DNA of 64,000 nt from Flavobacterium sp. 83 (GTDB lineage: Bacteria; Bacteroidota; Bacteroidia; Flavobacteriales; Flavobacteriaceae): contig NZ_JQMS01000001.1 of the NCBI RefSeq assembly GCF_000744835.1, positions 1,116,001 to 1,180,000 of the forward strand, in the 5' to 3' direction. Every line of letters begins with the position of its first letter. Position 1 is the stretch's first letter. The notes beneath the pieces are model-generated. The model was not told where the DNA came from. It did not search any database and saw nothing but the letters and a program-made list of their open reading frames with translations. Below, one piece after another: positions 19,211 through 26,997 of the stretch. The translations under genes and the position numbers were made by a program.

Positions 19211-20062
19211 TTAGAAACCGTAATTAACGCCTAATCCAAATACTTCTCTAACCTGAACGGCTTGTATCGAATTGTCGTCATAAATGGCTTGTACGGCTAC
19301 GTTAGCCGACAAGTATTTGTTTATTTTCATGATGACATTCATCTGGTAATCGACATCAATGTTTTGTGGATTGTCTAAATAATTAGAATATAAATTCAAT
19401 CGGTTTTCTACAGATACATTCGTCATGATATTGAATTTATAATATCCAGAAATACTGGCTCCAAACTCAAATCGGGAAGAATCACCTTGCAATACTCCAA
19501 ATGATGGTCCAAATTCAGTAAAATGAGGGTGAACAATAATCAGTTTTGCTGTTGCAGGAGAAAAATTGACGCTCAAATTATTGCTTTTTTTCCACCACAT
19601 TCCAGGCCCAACTTGAAAATAAGCTGGAGAAAAGAAATGAGAAATTTTGAAGTTGTTTTTATCAAAACCAGAATCCATTTGAGTTTTGAAATTAAAAAAC
19701 ATAGAATAGTACCATTCACCTTGCGCTTTTTTACCCCAAAGTGAATTCAGTTCTAAACGGTCATCGGTTTTGGCTGTTTTTTCAGCTCCTTTTATTTTAC
19801 TCAAACCATAAGCCAGAATGAATTTATTATCCCAAACTACATCTCCATTTTTATAGTTGAAATCGTAATTCAAACCAAAATTCCCCGCAACGTTTGAAGT
19901 TCCGCCTCCCAGCCATTGTTTGTTGTAAGCGGATTGATTAAAAAGTAAAGAAATATTTCCTTTTTTTGTCCAAAGTTTGGTGGTGTCTTTCGAAGTTTCT
20001 TCTTGCGCATTAACTGAAATCAGAGCAAAAAGAAAGAGTAAAGAAAATGCTATTTTTTTCAT
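19211..20062 (-). CDS. DUF3078 outer-membrane-type protein
   Basis: A 283-residue protein with a signal peptide (MKKIAFSLLFLFALISVNAQ). It is followed by beta-strand-rich sequence with alternating aromatics typical of a small outer-membrane barrel or DUF3078 proteins (NISLLFNQSAYNKQWLGGGT, VWDNKFILAYGLSKIKG, REVFGLGVNYGF end). Met at 20062 is chosen over an upstream start because it begins the signal peptide. It is the last gene of the suf-region transcript, 48 bases after DUF2480, and a terminator follows. Its link to iron-sulfur assembly is positional only; the function is unknown. Confidence 0.8.
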   Translation of the reverse strand: MKKIAFSLLFLFALISVNAQEETSKDTTKLWTKKGNISLLFNQSAYNKQWLGGGTSNVAGNFGLNYDFNYKNGDVVWDNKFILAYGLSKIKGAEKTAKTDDRLELNSLWGKKAQGEWYYSMFFNFKTQMDSGFDKNNFKISHFFSPAYFQVGPGMWWKKSNNLSVNFSPATAKLIIVHPHFTEFGPSFGVLQGDSSRFEFGASISGYYKFNIMTNVSVENRLNLYSNYLDNPQNIDVDYQMNVIMKINKYLSANVAVQAIYDDNSIQAVQVREVFGLGVNYGF

Positions 20063-20110
20063 GTCTTTATTTTTTAAATACACTTTATAGGTATTCCTAA
20101 ACGTAATATA

Positions 20111-20620
20111 TTAGTTCCTTTTAGTCGCTTTGTATAATGGAACAGCGGAGCACGCTTCTCCATACATAATACTGCGTGCAAAAGGCTGTAAGTATTGTGC
20201 TGCCATTACATAAGCCCGCATGGGAACCGGTTTTCTGGAGCATCCTTTTATAATAACAGGCTTATTTTCATACACCGAATAGTCAATTTTAGGCAACAAT
20301 TCTTCATAAAGAGAAGCGTCTAAATCTTCTAAGGTTCCATTGATAATTTTCTTTGCAAATGGCGCTAATTGAATCGCAACCAAAATAGAAGCCCAAGCCG
20401 GAACAATAGCATCCGTGCTGCAATTAATGGCGACATATTGCTCTTGATATTGCGACCAATCGTGATTTTTCAGCTGCTCTCTAAAGTCTTTTTCTTTCAA
20501 TAAAAAACCTTCCAAAAGCCATTGCGAAATATCGATTTGCGTACGAATCCCTTTTGGATAATAATCTTCGAGATCGAAAACTTCCAAAACACTATTCGCA
20601 ACTTTATTTATTATTTCCAT
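20111..20620 (-). CDS. DUF2480 family protein
   Basis: A 169-residue cytoplasmic protein of the DUF2480 family (LEDYYPKGIRTQIDISQWL, CSTDAIVPAWASILVA, IKGCSRKPVPMRAYV). The conserved cysteines in INCSTDA and KGCSRK could bind a metal, which is inference. From memory, this family lies in the suf clusters of Bacteroidetes, as here between the DUF59 gene and DUF3078. A palindromic repeat (20626-20686) separates it from the upstream gene, so transcription may be modulated there. Confidence 0.82.
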   Translation of the reverse strand: MEIINKVANSVLEVFDLEDYYPKGIRTQIDISQWLLEGFLLKEKDFREQLKNHDWSQYQEQYVAINCSTDAIVPAWASILVAIQLAPFAKKIINGTLEDLDASLYEELLPKIDYSVYENKPVIIKGCSRKPVPMRAYVMAAQYLQPFARSIMYGEACSAVPLYKATKRN

Positions 20621-20625
20621 TTATG

Positions 20626-20686
20626 AAGTCTTAAAGTCAAATGTCGAAAGTCATAAAGTCAACTACTTTGAGACTTTATGACTTTT
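20626..20686. repeat. Palindromic repeat, AAGTC type, empty copy
   Basis: The left arm (20626-20660) iterates AAGTC: AAGTCTTAAAGTCAAATG then TCGAAAGTCATAAAGTC. After a loop of 11 bases, GACTTTATGACTTT (20672-20685) pairs with its end. The same family occurs at 26458-26595, where it overlaps the end of the S23-like gene. Here it contains no gene. Confidence 0.7.
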
Positions 20687-20701
20687 GATATTAGAACTAA
20701 T

Positions 20702-21028
20702 TTAAAGCATTCCCAATTCTAATTTTGCTTCTTCGCTCATTAAATCTTTGCTCCAAGGCGGATCAAAAGTAATTTCAACTTCAGCATCTTTTACATTTGT
20801 AATTGATTTTACTTTTTCTTCTACTTCTCTTGGTAAGCTTTCTGCAACAGGGCAGTTTGGGGAAGTAAGTGTCATCAGGATTTTTACTTCATAATCCGTA
20901 TTGACCATTACGTCATAAATCAATCCTAATTCGTAAATATCTACAGGAATCTCCGGATCGTAAATGGTCTTTAATATTTTTACGATTGATTCTCCTAATT
21001 CGGCAGTGTCTATAATTGTTTCTTCCAT
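20702..21028 (-). CDS. SUF system assembly protein, DUF59/MIP18 type
   Basis: A 108-residue cytoplasmic protein of the DUF59 (MIP18-like, SufT-related) family. It has the typical start of the domain, VKILKTIYDPEIPVDIYELG, and the conserved cysteine in TSPNCPVAESLP, followed by FDPPWSKDLMSEEAK. Family members help mature or deliver iron-sulfur clusters. It begins six bases after sufE, clearly in one operon with sufS-sufE. Confidence 0.9.
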   Translation of the reverse strand: MEETIIDTAELGESIVKILKTIYDPEIPVDIYELGLIYDVMVNTDYEVKILMTLTSPNCPVAESLPREVEEKVKSITNVKDAEVEITFDPPWSKDLMSEEAKLELGML

Positions 21029-21034
21029 TTTTAT

Positions 21035-21454
21035 TTAGTTTTGATTGTTGAATGCCAAAGCATACATTTTAATATTTTTTATCATCGATACCAATCCATT
21101 GGCGCGTGTAGGGGATAAATGCTCTTTCAAACCTATTTCGTCAATAAAATCCATGTCGGCTTCTAGAATATCTTTCGCACTTTGATTTGAAAAAGTACGG
21201 ATTAATATGGCGATAATTCCTTTGGTTAAAATGGCATCACTATCAGCAGTAAAAACAATTTTGTCATCATTTTGTTCGCCTTGCAACCACACTTTCGACT
21301 GACAGCCTTTGATTAGATTGTTTTCTGTTTTGAATTCTTCTTTGATTAAAGGAAGCTTTTTTCCTAGTTCGATGATGTATTCATATCGTTCCATCCAGTC
21401 GTCAAACATGGAGAACTCATCAACGATTTCTTCTTGTATGTCTTTAATTTTCAT
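21035..21454 (-). CDS. sufE: SufE, sulfur acceptor for SufS
   Basis: A 139-residue cytoplasmic SufE. The family takes the persulfide from the SufS cysteine and passes sulfur on for cluster assembly. The acceptor cysteine is in NLIKGCQSKVWL near residue 51, with FDDWMERYEYIIELGKKLP at the N-terminus and LSPTRANGLVSMI near the C-terminus, all typical. The start overlaps the end of the upstream lipoprotein gene by 11 bases, implying translational coupling in the sufS operon. Confidence 0.96.
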   Translation of the reverse strand: MKIKDIQEEIVDEFSMFDDWMERYEYIIELGKKLPLIKEEFKTENNLIKGCQSKVWLQGEQNDDKIVFTADSDAILTKGIIAILIRTFSNQSAKDILEADMDFIDEIGLKEHLSPTRANGLVSMIKNIKMYALAFNNQN

Positions 21455-21887
21455 TGCTCTTTTTAACTAATGAAGTTATTTTATTTACGAATTTCTTGAT
21501 TTTTTTTGGTGGAAAACCATTATCAAAACCAGTCGTTTCATAGGCTTTGTCTTTGTATGTGATTTTCAAATTGGCAATAGCCGCACCATCATAAAAACGT
21601 TTTTCAGTTGGTGCTTTTAATTTTGCTAAACTGTCTAGTTCAACTGTTTTAAAACATTCTACTAATTCTTTCCAGTCGGCATCAGCTATTTTTGTTGGTA
21701 TCGCTTTATCGTTTCCATCTCGGTCTTTAGAAACGGTTACCATCTGATTTTTTACCGTTATCTTTTGATAGAAACCTCTGGTATTGGCAACATATTCAAT
21801 TACGGCAGTTTCAATATCCTGTTTTTTTTGTGCTTCACAACCTTTTCCAAGAAAAATTGTCAGGAATAAAATAGATAGTATTTTCAT
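21444..21887 (-). CDS. Hypothetical lipoprotein in the suf operon
   Basis: A 147-residue predicted lipoprotein or exported protein. The signal MKILSILFLTIFLGKGC ends at Cys17, followed by EAQKKQ. The mature part is small and mixed alpha/beta (VIEYVANTRGFYQKITVKN, ADADWKELVECFKTV, GFDNGFPPKKIKKFVNKI). I do not recognise a function. It lies 20 bases after sufS and overlaps sufE by 11 bases, so it is firmly inside the operon. An exported protein among cytoplasmic assembly factors is odd. Confidence 0.75.
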   Translation of the reverse strand: MKILSILFLTIFLGKGCEAQKKQDIETAVIEYVANTRGFYQKITVKNQMVTVSKDRDGNDKAIPTKIADADWKELVECFKTVELDSLAKLKAPTEKRFYDGAAIANLKITYKDKAYETTGFDNGFPPKKIKKFVNKITSLVKKSNEN

Positions 21888-21907
21888 ATGTAGTTAATTT
21901 TAAATTT

Positions 21908-23122
21908 TTAAGACAACATAAGTTGTGCTTTTTTAATGGCTTCAACCATGCTGTCAATCTCTTCCTTAGTATTATAAAAAGCAAATGATGCTCTTATGGT
22001 TCCAGGGATTTTAAAGAAATTCATAATAGGTTGGGCACAATGATGACCTGTTCTTACGGCTATTCCTAATTTGTCAATTATCGTACCAATATCGTAGGGA
22101 TGAATTCCTTCAATATTAAACGAAATTACGGAAGTTTTTGCTGCCGACGTACCAAAAATTTTCAAACCTTCAATTCCTAATAATCGTTGGGTTCCATATT
22201 CCAATAATTCTAATTCTTGTTGTTGAATGTTGTCAAAACCAACTTCATTCATATAATCAACTGCAGTTCCCAGAACAATTCCTCCGGCAATATTTGGTGT
22301 TCCGGCTTCAAATTTATGAGGCAATTCTGCATAAGTTGTTTTCTCGAAAGTCACTTCTTTAATCATTTCGCCTCCACCTTGGTACGGCGGTAATTTATTC
22401 AACCATGCTTCTTTTCCGTATAAAATTCCAGTTCCTGTAGGACCACACATTTTATGTCCGGAAAAGGCATAAAAATCACAGTCTAATTCCTGAACATCCG
22501 GTTTCAAATGCGGAACGGCCTGTGCGCCATCAATCAAAATCGCTGCGCCAACTTCATGCGCTTTGTCAATCATATATTTTATTGGATTGACAGTTCCAAG
22601 AGCATTCGAAATATGATTTACGGTTACAATCTTCGTTTTATCCGAAAGTAATTTGTCATATTCAGACATAATCAATTCGCCATCTTCATTCATTGGAATT
22701 ACGCGCAAAGTTGCTCCTGTTTTCTCGCACAACATTTGCCAAGGCACAATATTGCTGTGGTGTTCCAATGCCGAAACCAAAACTTCATCACCCGGTTTCA
22801 AAATCGAAGCAAATCCATTGGCAACTAAATTTATTCCATGCGTTGTTCCGGATGTGAAAAGTACTTCATGGGCGAATTTTGCATTGATATGATTTTGAAG
22901 TTTACCTCGTGAAATTTCATAGGCATCGGTTGCCAGTTGACTCAAGGTGTGAACACCACGATGAATATTGGCGTTAATCTCTTGATAATATTTTGAAATT
23001 GCATCTATCACAACTTGTGGTTTTTGCGAAGTGGCTCCGTTGTCGAAATAAACCAATGGTTTCCCGTTTACTTTCTGAGAAAGAATAGGGAAGTCGGCTC
23101 TAATTTTATTAATATCTAACAT
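21908..23122 (-). CDS. sufS: Cysteine desulfurase SufS
   Basis: A 404-residue PLP-dependent group II cysteine desulfurase that removes sulfur from L-cysteine as an enzyme persulfide. Landmarks are the start MLDINKIRADFPILSQ, the PLP lysine in AFSGHKMCGPTGTG near residue 224, His in EHHSN, and the persulfide cysteine in RTGHHCAQPIM near residue 362. The short loop before the latter is the SufS type. It heads the operon sufS-lipoprotein-sufE-DUF59-DUF2480-DUF3078 and has its own promoter (23233-23267). A serine hydrolase gene on the opposite strand separates it from sufD. Confidence 0.97.
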   Translation of the reverse strand: MLDINKIRADFPILSQKVNGKPLVYFDNGATSQKPQVVIDAISKYYQEINANIHRGVHTLSQLATDAYEISRGKLQNHINAKFAHEVLFTSGTTHGINLVANGFASILKPGDEVLVSALEHHSNIVPWQMLCEKTGATLRVIPMNEDGELIMSEYDKLLSDKTKIVTVNHISNALGTVNPIKYMIDKAHEVGAAILIDGAQAVPHLKPDVQELDCDFYAFSGHKMCGPTGTGILYGKEAWLNKLPPYQGGGEMIKEVTFEKTTYAELPHKFEAGTPNIAGGIVLGTAVDYMNEVGFDNIQQQELELLEYGTQRLLGIEGLKIFGTSAAKTSVISFNIEGIHPYDIGTIIDKLGIAVRTGHHCAQPIMNFFKIPGTIRASFAFYNTKEEIDSMVEAIKKAQLMLS

Positions 23123-23232
23123 GTGTCTGCTTTTTTATGTTTTTATTGGTCCGAAATAAAGCCAATAGTCAACATTTTTTTAGAGAAACTAATTTGGAAT
23201 TAGTCTTTCATTATTTAGAATTTTTCTAAATA

Positions 23233-23267
23233 CAAAAGTAGTGAAATTGGAATTAATTTTGGGCAAA
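23233..23267 (-). promoter_or_regulatory. Promoter of sufS operon
   Basis: On the minus strand, TTTG (23267-23264), a 23-base spacer, then TACTTTTG (23240-23233), about 110 bases before the sufS start. This fits the -33/-7 consensus and means sufS need not depend on transcription from sufBCD. Confidence 0.6.
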
Positions 23268-23353
23268 CACTTGTTAATAAAAGTTGTTGCTAATAAGAAT
23301 TAAGAAAAATAAAACAGGACTGTGTTTTGTGAAACATCTTGTCTTTCTAAATT

Positions 23354-23420
23354 TAACCATTAAGGAATTAAGAAAAATTAAGGTGGTAGTTCTTAATGAA
23401 ACTTAATTTCTTAATGGTTT
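23354..23420. repeat. Palindromic repeat, CTTAA type
   Basis: AACCATTAAGGAATTAAG continuing to AAAAATTAAG (left arm, about 28 bases) pairs, with about five mismatches, with CTTAATGAAACTTAATTTC continuing to TTAATGGTT (right arm). The loop is nine bases. It is one of the strongest hairpins in the window and has no T-run. Confidence 0.7.
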
Positions 23421-23498
23421 ATAAAAATCATTTTTAGCTTTTCTTATTGTTTACAAAATGTATGTTTTTTTCATTAAATTGCTTAAAATTAATTTACT

Positions 23499-24866
23499 AT
23501 GAAAAAAATCTTCAGATTTGTTGGTTTTGCTTCTTTTATCGGAATCTTTTATTTTGGATTCACAACCTATCCAAAACTGGATTTAATTTCTGGCTTTTCA
23601 GCCAAAAGCATCGCTTCAGGTCATTTTATCGATAATCGTTCGCAGGAAATGATTGAGAAAGGCGACAATGATATCGACATGATTGATTTGGCCAAAAACA
23701 AAATTGAAGGTGCTGGAAAGTTTGTCGTTGCTTCGGTTTATGGTTTGAAAGAACGAAAAGCAATTTATCGGGAAGGTTTGGGCGCGACTTTAATCAACGA
23801 TGATTTTGATGTAGCAAAGCCCTATGAAGTTCCGAAAAGAACTAAGTTAAATAACAATTTGCCTTTTCCGTATGGGAATAAGGAACCCAAAGCCAGCCTA
23901 CCGAATGGCATGGACACCGTTTTTGCGAACGTAGATTATACTAAATTGAATGCGGCTGTCGCCAATGCATTTGATACAAAAGGACAAATCAAAAAAAGGA
24001 CACGTTCCTTATTAGTAATTTATAAAGACAAAATCATTGCCGAAAAGTACGATACTGGTTTCGATAAAAACAGTAAAATTCTAGGTTGGTCCATGACCAA
24101 AAGTATTACCAGCGCCATGTTTGGAATTCTTCAAAAACAAGGTAAATACGATATCTATAAACCTGCTCCAATTAAAGAATGGGCAAATGATAAACGTAAA
24201 TCGATTACAACAAGTGATTTGCTCCACATGAATTCCGGTTTACAATGGGTGGAGGATTACACGAAGATTTGTGATGCCACAAAAATGCTTTTCCAAGCCG
24301 AAGATATGACTCGGACACAACTGGAGAAACCAGCGGAGCATAAACCCAACACGCGATGGAATTACTCCTCAGGAACGACGAATTTGCTTTCTGGAATTTT
24401 GCGCAAGCAGTTCAAAACCCATCAGGAATATTTAGATTTTTGGTATTCGGCTTTGATTGATAAAATAGGAATGAATTCTATGGTAATCGAAACGGATATG
24501 GCGGGGAATTATGTGGGTTCATCCTACGGTTGGGCAACAACGAGAGATTGGTCTAAATTTGGGTTACTGTATTTACATAACGGCAATTGGAACGGGGAAC
24601 AAATTTTCAATGAAGGTTGGGCTAAATACACTGCAACTCCCACAAATACTTCCAATGGAAGATACGGCGGGCACTTTTGGCTCAATGCAGGTGGACATTT
24701 TCCCGATGTTCCAAGAGATATGTATTACTGCAGCGGTTTTCAGGGACAAATGGTGGCGATTATTCCGTCTCTTGATTTAGTGATTGTAAGAATGGGTTTA
24801 AAGGAAGATCCTGAATTTGATTTTAATGGTATGTTGAAAGGGATTATTGGGAGTTTGAAGAAATAA
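23499..24866 (+). CDS. Serine hydrolase, beta-lactamase / class C-like family
   Basis: A 455-residue exported or membrane-anchored hydrolase. The N-terminal hydrophobic segment (about 4-25) is a signal anchor. The penicillin-binding-type core starts near residue 160. It has the SxxK nucleophile motif SMTK (in LGWSMTKSITSAM), YSS in the second motif position (WNYSSGTTN) and HFW/LNAGG in the third region. Substrates of this family range from peptidoglycan peptides to esters; none can be chosen here. It lies on the opposite strand to the suf genes, interrupting the sufD-sufS order, and is framed by two different palindromic repeats. A small membrane ORF follows it closely. Confidence 0.87.
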   Translation: MKKIFRFVGFASFIGIFYFGFTTYPKLDLISGFSAKSIASGHFIDNRSQEMIEKGDNDIDMIDLAKNKIEGAGKFVVASVYGLKERKAIYREGLGATLINDDFDVAKPYEVPKRTKLNNNLPFPYGNKEPKASLPNGMDTVFANVDYTKLNAAVANAFDTKGQIKKRTRSLLVIYKDKIIAEKYDTGFDKNSKILGWSMTKSITSAMFGILQKQGKYDIYKPAPIKEWANDKRKSITTSDLLHMNSGLQWVEDYTKICDATKMLFQAEDMTRTQLEKPAEHKPNTRWNYSSGTTNLLSGILRKQFKTHQEYLDFWYSALIDKIGMNSMVIETDMAGNYVGSSYGWATTRDWSKFGLLYLHNGNWNGEQIFNEGWAKYTATPTNTSNGRYGGHFWLNAGGHFPDVPRDMYYCSGFQGQMVAIIPSLDLVIVRMGLKEDPEFDFNGMLKGIIGSLKK

Positions 24867-24871
24867 TTTTT

Positions 24872-25048
24872 ATGATAAAGAATAAAATTTTACAATCAGT
24901 TTTAATGATAATTGGAGGTTGGTTTTTAATAGGTTTAGGTTATTCTACGAATCTAGGTTACTCAATAATAAATACATTTTGTTTTTTGGGAGGTCTTGTA
25001 TTGTTTTTTATAGGAATTATAATGTTTATTCTTGCAGTAAGAGACTAA
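24872..25048 (+). CDS. Small membrane protein, 58 residues
   Basis: An ORF starting five bases after the serine hydrolase stop. It begins MIKNKILQSVLMIIGGWFL and ends FIGIIMFILAVRD. Two hydrophobic helices (about 8-25 and 33-54) are joined by a short polar turn (YSTNLGYS), with a basic start and a charged end. The spacing suggests one operon with the serine hydrolase. No family recognised. Confidence 0.55.
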   Translation: MIKNKILQSVLMIIGGWFLIGLGYSTNLGYSIINTFCFLGGLVLFFIGIIMFILAVRD

Positions 25049-25054
25049 AAAATC

Positions 25055-25127
25055 AACCGCAAAGGGCACAAAGTTTAGTAAAAAACCTTGTGCCCTTTGT
25101 GCGTAAATCTTTGCGATCTTTGTGTCT
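25055..25127. repeat. Palindromic repeat, GCAAAGGGCACAAAG type, copy 1
   Basis: Left GCAAAGGGCACAAAGTTT pairs with right AACCTTGTGCCCTTTGTGC. Further partly matching words (CTTTGCGATCTTTGTG) extend the right side. It lies between the 58-residue ORF and sufD, which converge, so it may end both transcripts. Confidence 0.65.
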
Positions 25128-25132
25128 AAAAA

Positions 25133-26449
25133 CTACAAATCAAATCCCAATTTCACGCCTAATTTATTGGCGATAATAGTGGTAATTCGTTTTTTAAGTT
25201 CCGGTATTTTTATGTTTTCGATCACGGCATTTGAGAACGCATACATCAATAACGCTTTGGCTTCTTTTTTAGGGATTCCACGTTGTTGCATATAAAACAT
25301 TGCTGTTTCGTCCAATTGTCCAACGGTACAACCGTGAGAACATTTTACGTCATCAGCAAAAATCTCCAATTGTGGTTTTGCGTTGATTGTCGCTTTGTCG
25401 CTCAATAAAATATTATTGCTTTTTTGGAATGCATTTGTTTTTTGTGCGTCTTTTTCCACATACACTTTTCCGTTGAAAACTCCTGTAGAACGATCAGCAT
25501 AGATTCCTTTATAATCTTGGAAACTTTCGCAATTTGGAGCGGAATGCTTCACTAAAGTATAATGATCTACGTGTTGTTTTTCACCAATAATCGTGATTCC
25601 GTTTAACGTACTTGTCAATCGTTCTCCAAAGTGGTAAAAATTCAAGTTGTTTCTCGTTAAGTTTCCTCCAAAAGAAAAAGTATGAACCGAAACGTGACTT
25701 TCTTTTTGTTGAGAAACGTATGTATTGTCAATTAAATTGGCTTCAAGCGTATCGTTTTGAATTTTGTAATAATCAACGATAGCGCGTTTTTGAGCAAAAA
25801 TCTCGGTAACAGAATTCGTTAAAACCGGATTTTCGTTTAAACTTTGATGACGCTCAATAATTTGAACATGAGAATTCTCCCCAACAATCACCAAGTTTCT
25901 CGGCTGAACCAAAAGAGCCGCTTCATTTCCTGTAGAGAAATACATGATTTCAATTGGTTTATCTGCTACTTTACTTTTCGGAATGTGGATATAGGCTCCT
26001 TCATTGGCGAAAGCCGTATTCAAAGAAGTCAAACTTTCCTCTTTATTGGCAATTTGGTTAAAATAAGTATCAATAACCATTTTGTATTTTGGTTTGGTCA
26101 ATGCCGATGACATCAAGCAAACATCAATTCCGTCGTGTGTAGTTGACGATAAATGCGAACTGAAAACGCCATCAATAAACACTACTTTATAGGTGTCTAT
26201 TTCGTGTAAAAAGTATTTTTTTACGTGGTTGAATTCAACTGCATTTTCTTGTTTTGGAAAAACGGTAAAGTCATTTTTTAAGATGGCGTTTAGCGAAGTG
26301 TATTTCCAAGCTTCGTCTTTTTTGGTTGGGAAACCTTTATTTTCAAAGTTTTTTATGGCGGCAGTTCTCACGTCATGAAGTTCAGAGTGAACATCCACAC
26401 GCTCTTCAAAAGCCATAAAAGACGATAGTAATTTTTCTTTTAATTCCAT
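25133..26449 (-). CDS. sufD: SufD, scaffold subunit of SufBCD
   Basis: A 438-residue SufD, partner of SufB in the SufBC2D scaffold where iron-sulfur clusters are built in the cytoplasm. The N-terminal helical part includes NFENKGFPTKKDEAWKYTSL. The beta-helix core includes HVQIIERHQS and GKVYVEKDAQKTNAFQKSNN, then KPQLEIFADDVKCSHGCTVG, with the conserved His-Gly-Cys region. The C-terminus carries the helix QQRGIPKKEAKALLMYAF. It is transcribed with sufB and sufC. A 131-base gap and an S23-like gene now separate it from sufC. Confidence 0.96.
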   Translation of the reverse strand: MELKEKLLSSFMAFEERVDVHSELHDVRTAAIKNFENKGFPTKKDEAWKYTSLNAILKNDFTVFPKQENAVEFNHVKKYFLHEIDTYKVVFIDGVFSSHLSSTTHDGIDVCLMSSALTKPKYKMVIDTYFNQIANKEESLTSLNTAFANEGAYIHIPKSKVADKPIEIMYFSTGNEAALLVQPRNLVIVGENSHVQIIERHQSLNENPVLTNSVTEIFAQKRAIVDYYKIQNDTLEANLIDNTYVSQQKESHVSVHTFSFGGNLTRNNLNFYHFGERLTSTLNGITIIGEKQHVDHYTLVKHSAPNCESFQDYKGIYADRSTGVFNGKVYVEKDAQKTNAFQKSNNILLSDKATINAKPQLEIFADDVKCSHGCTVGQLDETAMFYMQQRGIPKKEAKALLMYAFSNAVIENIKIPELKKRITTIIANKLGVKLGFDL

Positions 26450-26457
26450 TTTAATTT

Positions 26458-26595
26458 AAGTCTTAAAGTCGAAAGTCGAAAGTCGAAAGACTTTGGATTG
26501 TCAACGTAACGTTATTTATGAGTCTTTAATCTGAAAGTATTTAAAGTTATATTGAGGTTACCTCTTTATGACTTTAGACTTTATGACTTTGGACT
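26458..26595. repeat. Palindromic repeat, AAGTC type, overlapping the S23-like gene
   Basis: The left arm (26458-26489) iterates AAGTC (AAGTCTTAAAGTCGAAAGTC and on). The right arm (26565-26595) is the opposite strand version (TTTATGACTTTAGACTTTATG then ACTTTGGACT). About 75 unrelated bases lie between. The right arm supplies the last codons and the stop of the S23-like gene: read on the minus strand it gives Leu-Ser-Pro-Lys-Ser-stop. Confidence 0.65.
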
Positions 26596-26949
26596 CAGAT
26601 ATTTAATAAAACCACTTAACAATTTTGATATTTCTGTTATTGATTCTAAAAGTTTTTCAAATTCTTCTTTAGTAATATAATCCAAATCAAATGCTAAATA
26701 TAATTGAGAACGAACTTCTCCAGCTGACGCTTTTGCAACATATAAAAAGTAAATAAACTCTTTGTCAGTATTTCTCTCAAACCCTTCCGCGATATTTGAT
26801 GATATAGAAATTGAAGCCCGTCTAATTTGTCTAATGAAATCAAAGTCTTTCTTGAAATTTGTATTTTCAGTAATTAGGTAAATTCTTTTATTAAAAACTC
26901 TTGCTTTTTGCCAAGAATTAATTTCTTCGAAAGAACTAAATTTTCCCAT
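26581..26949 (-). CDS. Four-helix bundle protein (23S rRNA-intervening-sequence/S23 family)
   Basis: A 122-residue all-helical cytoplasmic protein of the S23/four-helix-bundle family. Characteristic stretches are WQKARVFNKRIYLIT, IRQIRRASISISSNIAEGFE, FIYFLYVAKASAGEVRSQL, YITKEEFEKLLESITEISKL and LSGFIKYL. Family members are encoded inside intervening sequences of 23S rRNA in some bacteria, and a relative (Avd) acts in diversity-generating retroelements. Most chromosomal copies have no known role. Here it interrupts sufC-sufD, has AAGTC-type repeat sequence on both sides, and its final codons come from the repeat. This suggests it was inserted together with, or into, the repeat. It has no part in SUF assembly that I know of. 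Confidence 0.88.
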   Translation of the reverse strand: MGKFSSFEEINSWQKARVFNKRIYLITENTNFKKDFDFIRQIRRASISISSNIAEGFERNTDKEFIYFLYVAKASAGEVRSQLYLAFDLDYITKEEFEKLLESITEISKLLSGFIKYLSPKS

Positions 26950-26960
26950 TATTTTTTCTT

Positions 26961-26990
26961 TTGACTTTAGGACCTTAGGCTTTAGACTAT
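26961..26990. repeat. AAGTC-type repeat arm upstream of the S23-like gene
   Basis: GACTTTAGGACCTTAGGC followed by TTTAGAC is the same word family as the right arm at 26565-26595. It is inverted relative to the left arm at 26458-26489. The S23-like gene therefore lies between opposite-facing repeat arms. Confidence 0.5.
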
Positions 26991-26997
26991 TTTAATT

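Larger units (their letters stand above)
23123..23498. other. Divergent intergenic region between sufS and the serine hydrolase gene
   Basis: About 375 bases. It holds the sufS promoter (23233-23267) and a long palindrome (23354-23420). No additional ORF is convincing. Confidence 0.5.

Noticed and set aside
24919-25176. An 85-codon plus-strand frame between the serine hydrolase gene and sufD
   Set aside because: It overlaps the better 58-residue ORF, passes through a palindromic repeat and enters the sufD gene on the other strand.
26581-26949. A diversity-generating retroelement around the four-helix-bundle gene (an Avd-like protein)
   Set aside because: No reverse transcriptase, template repeat or variable repeat lies nearby; neighbours are suf genes.
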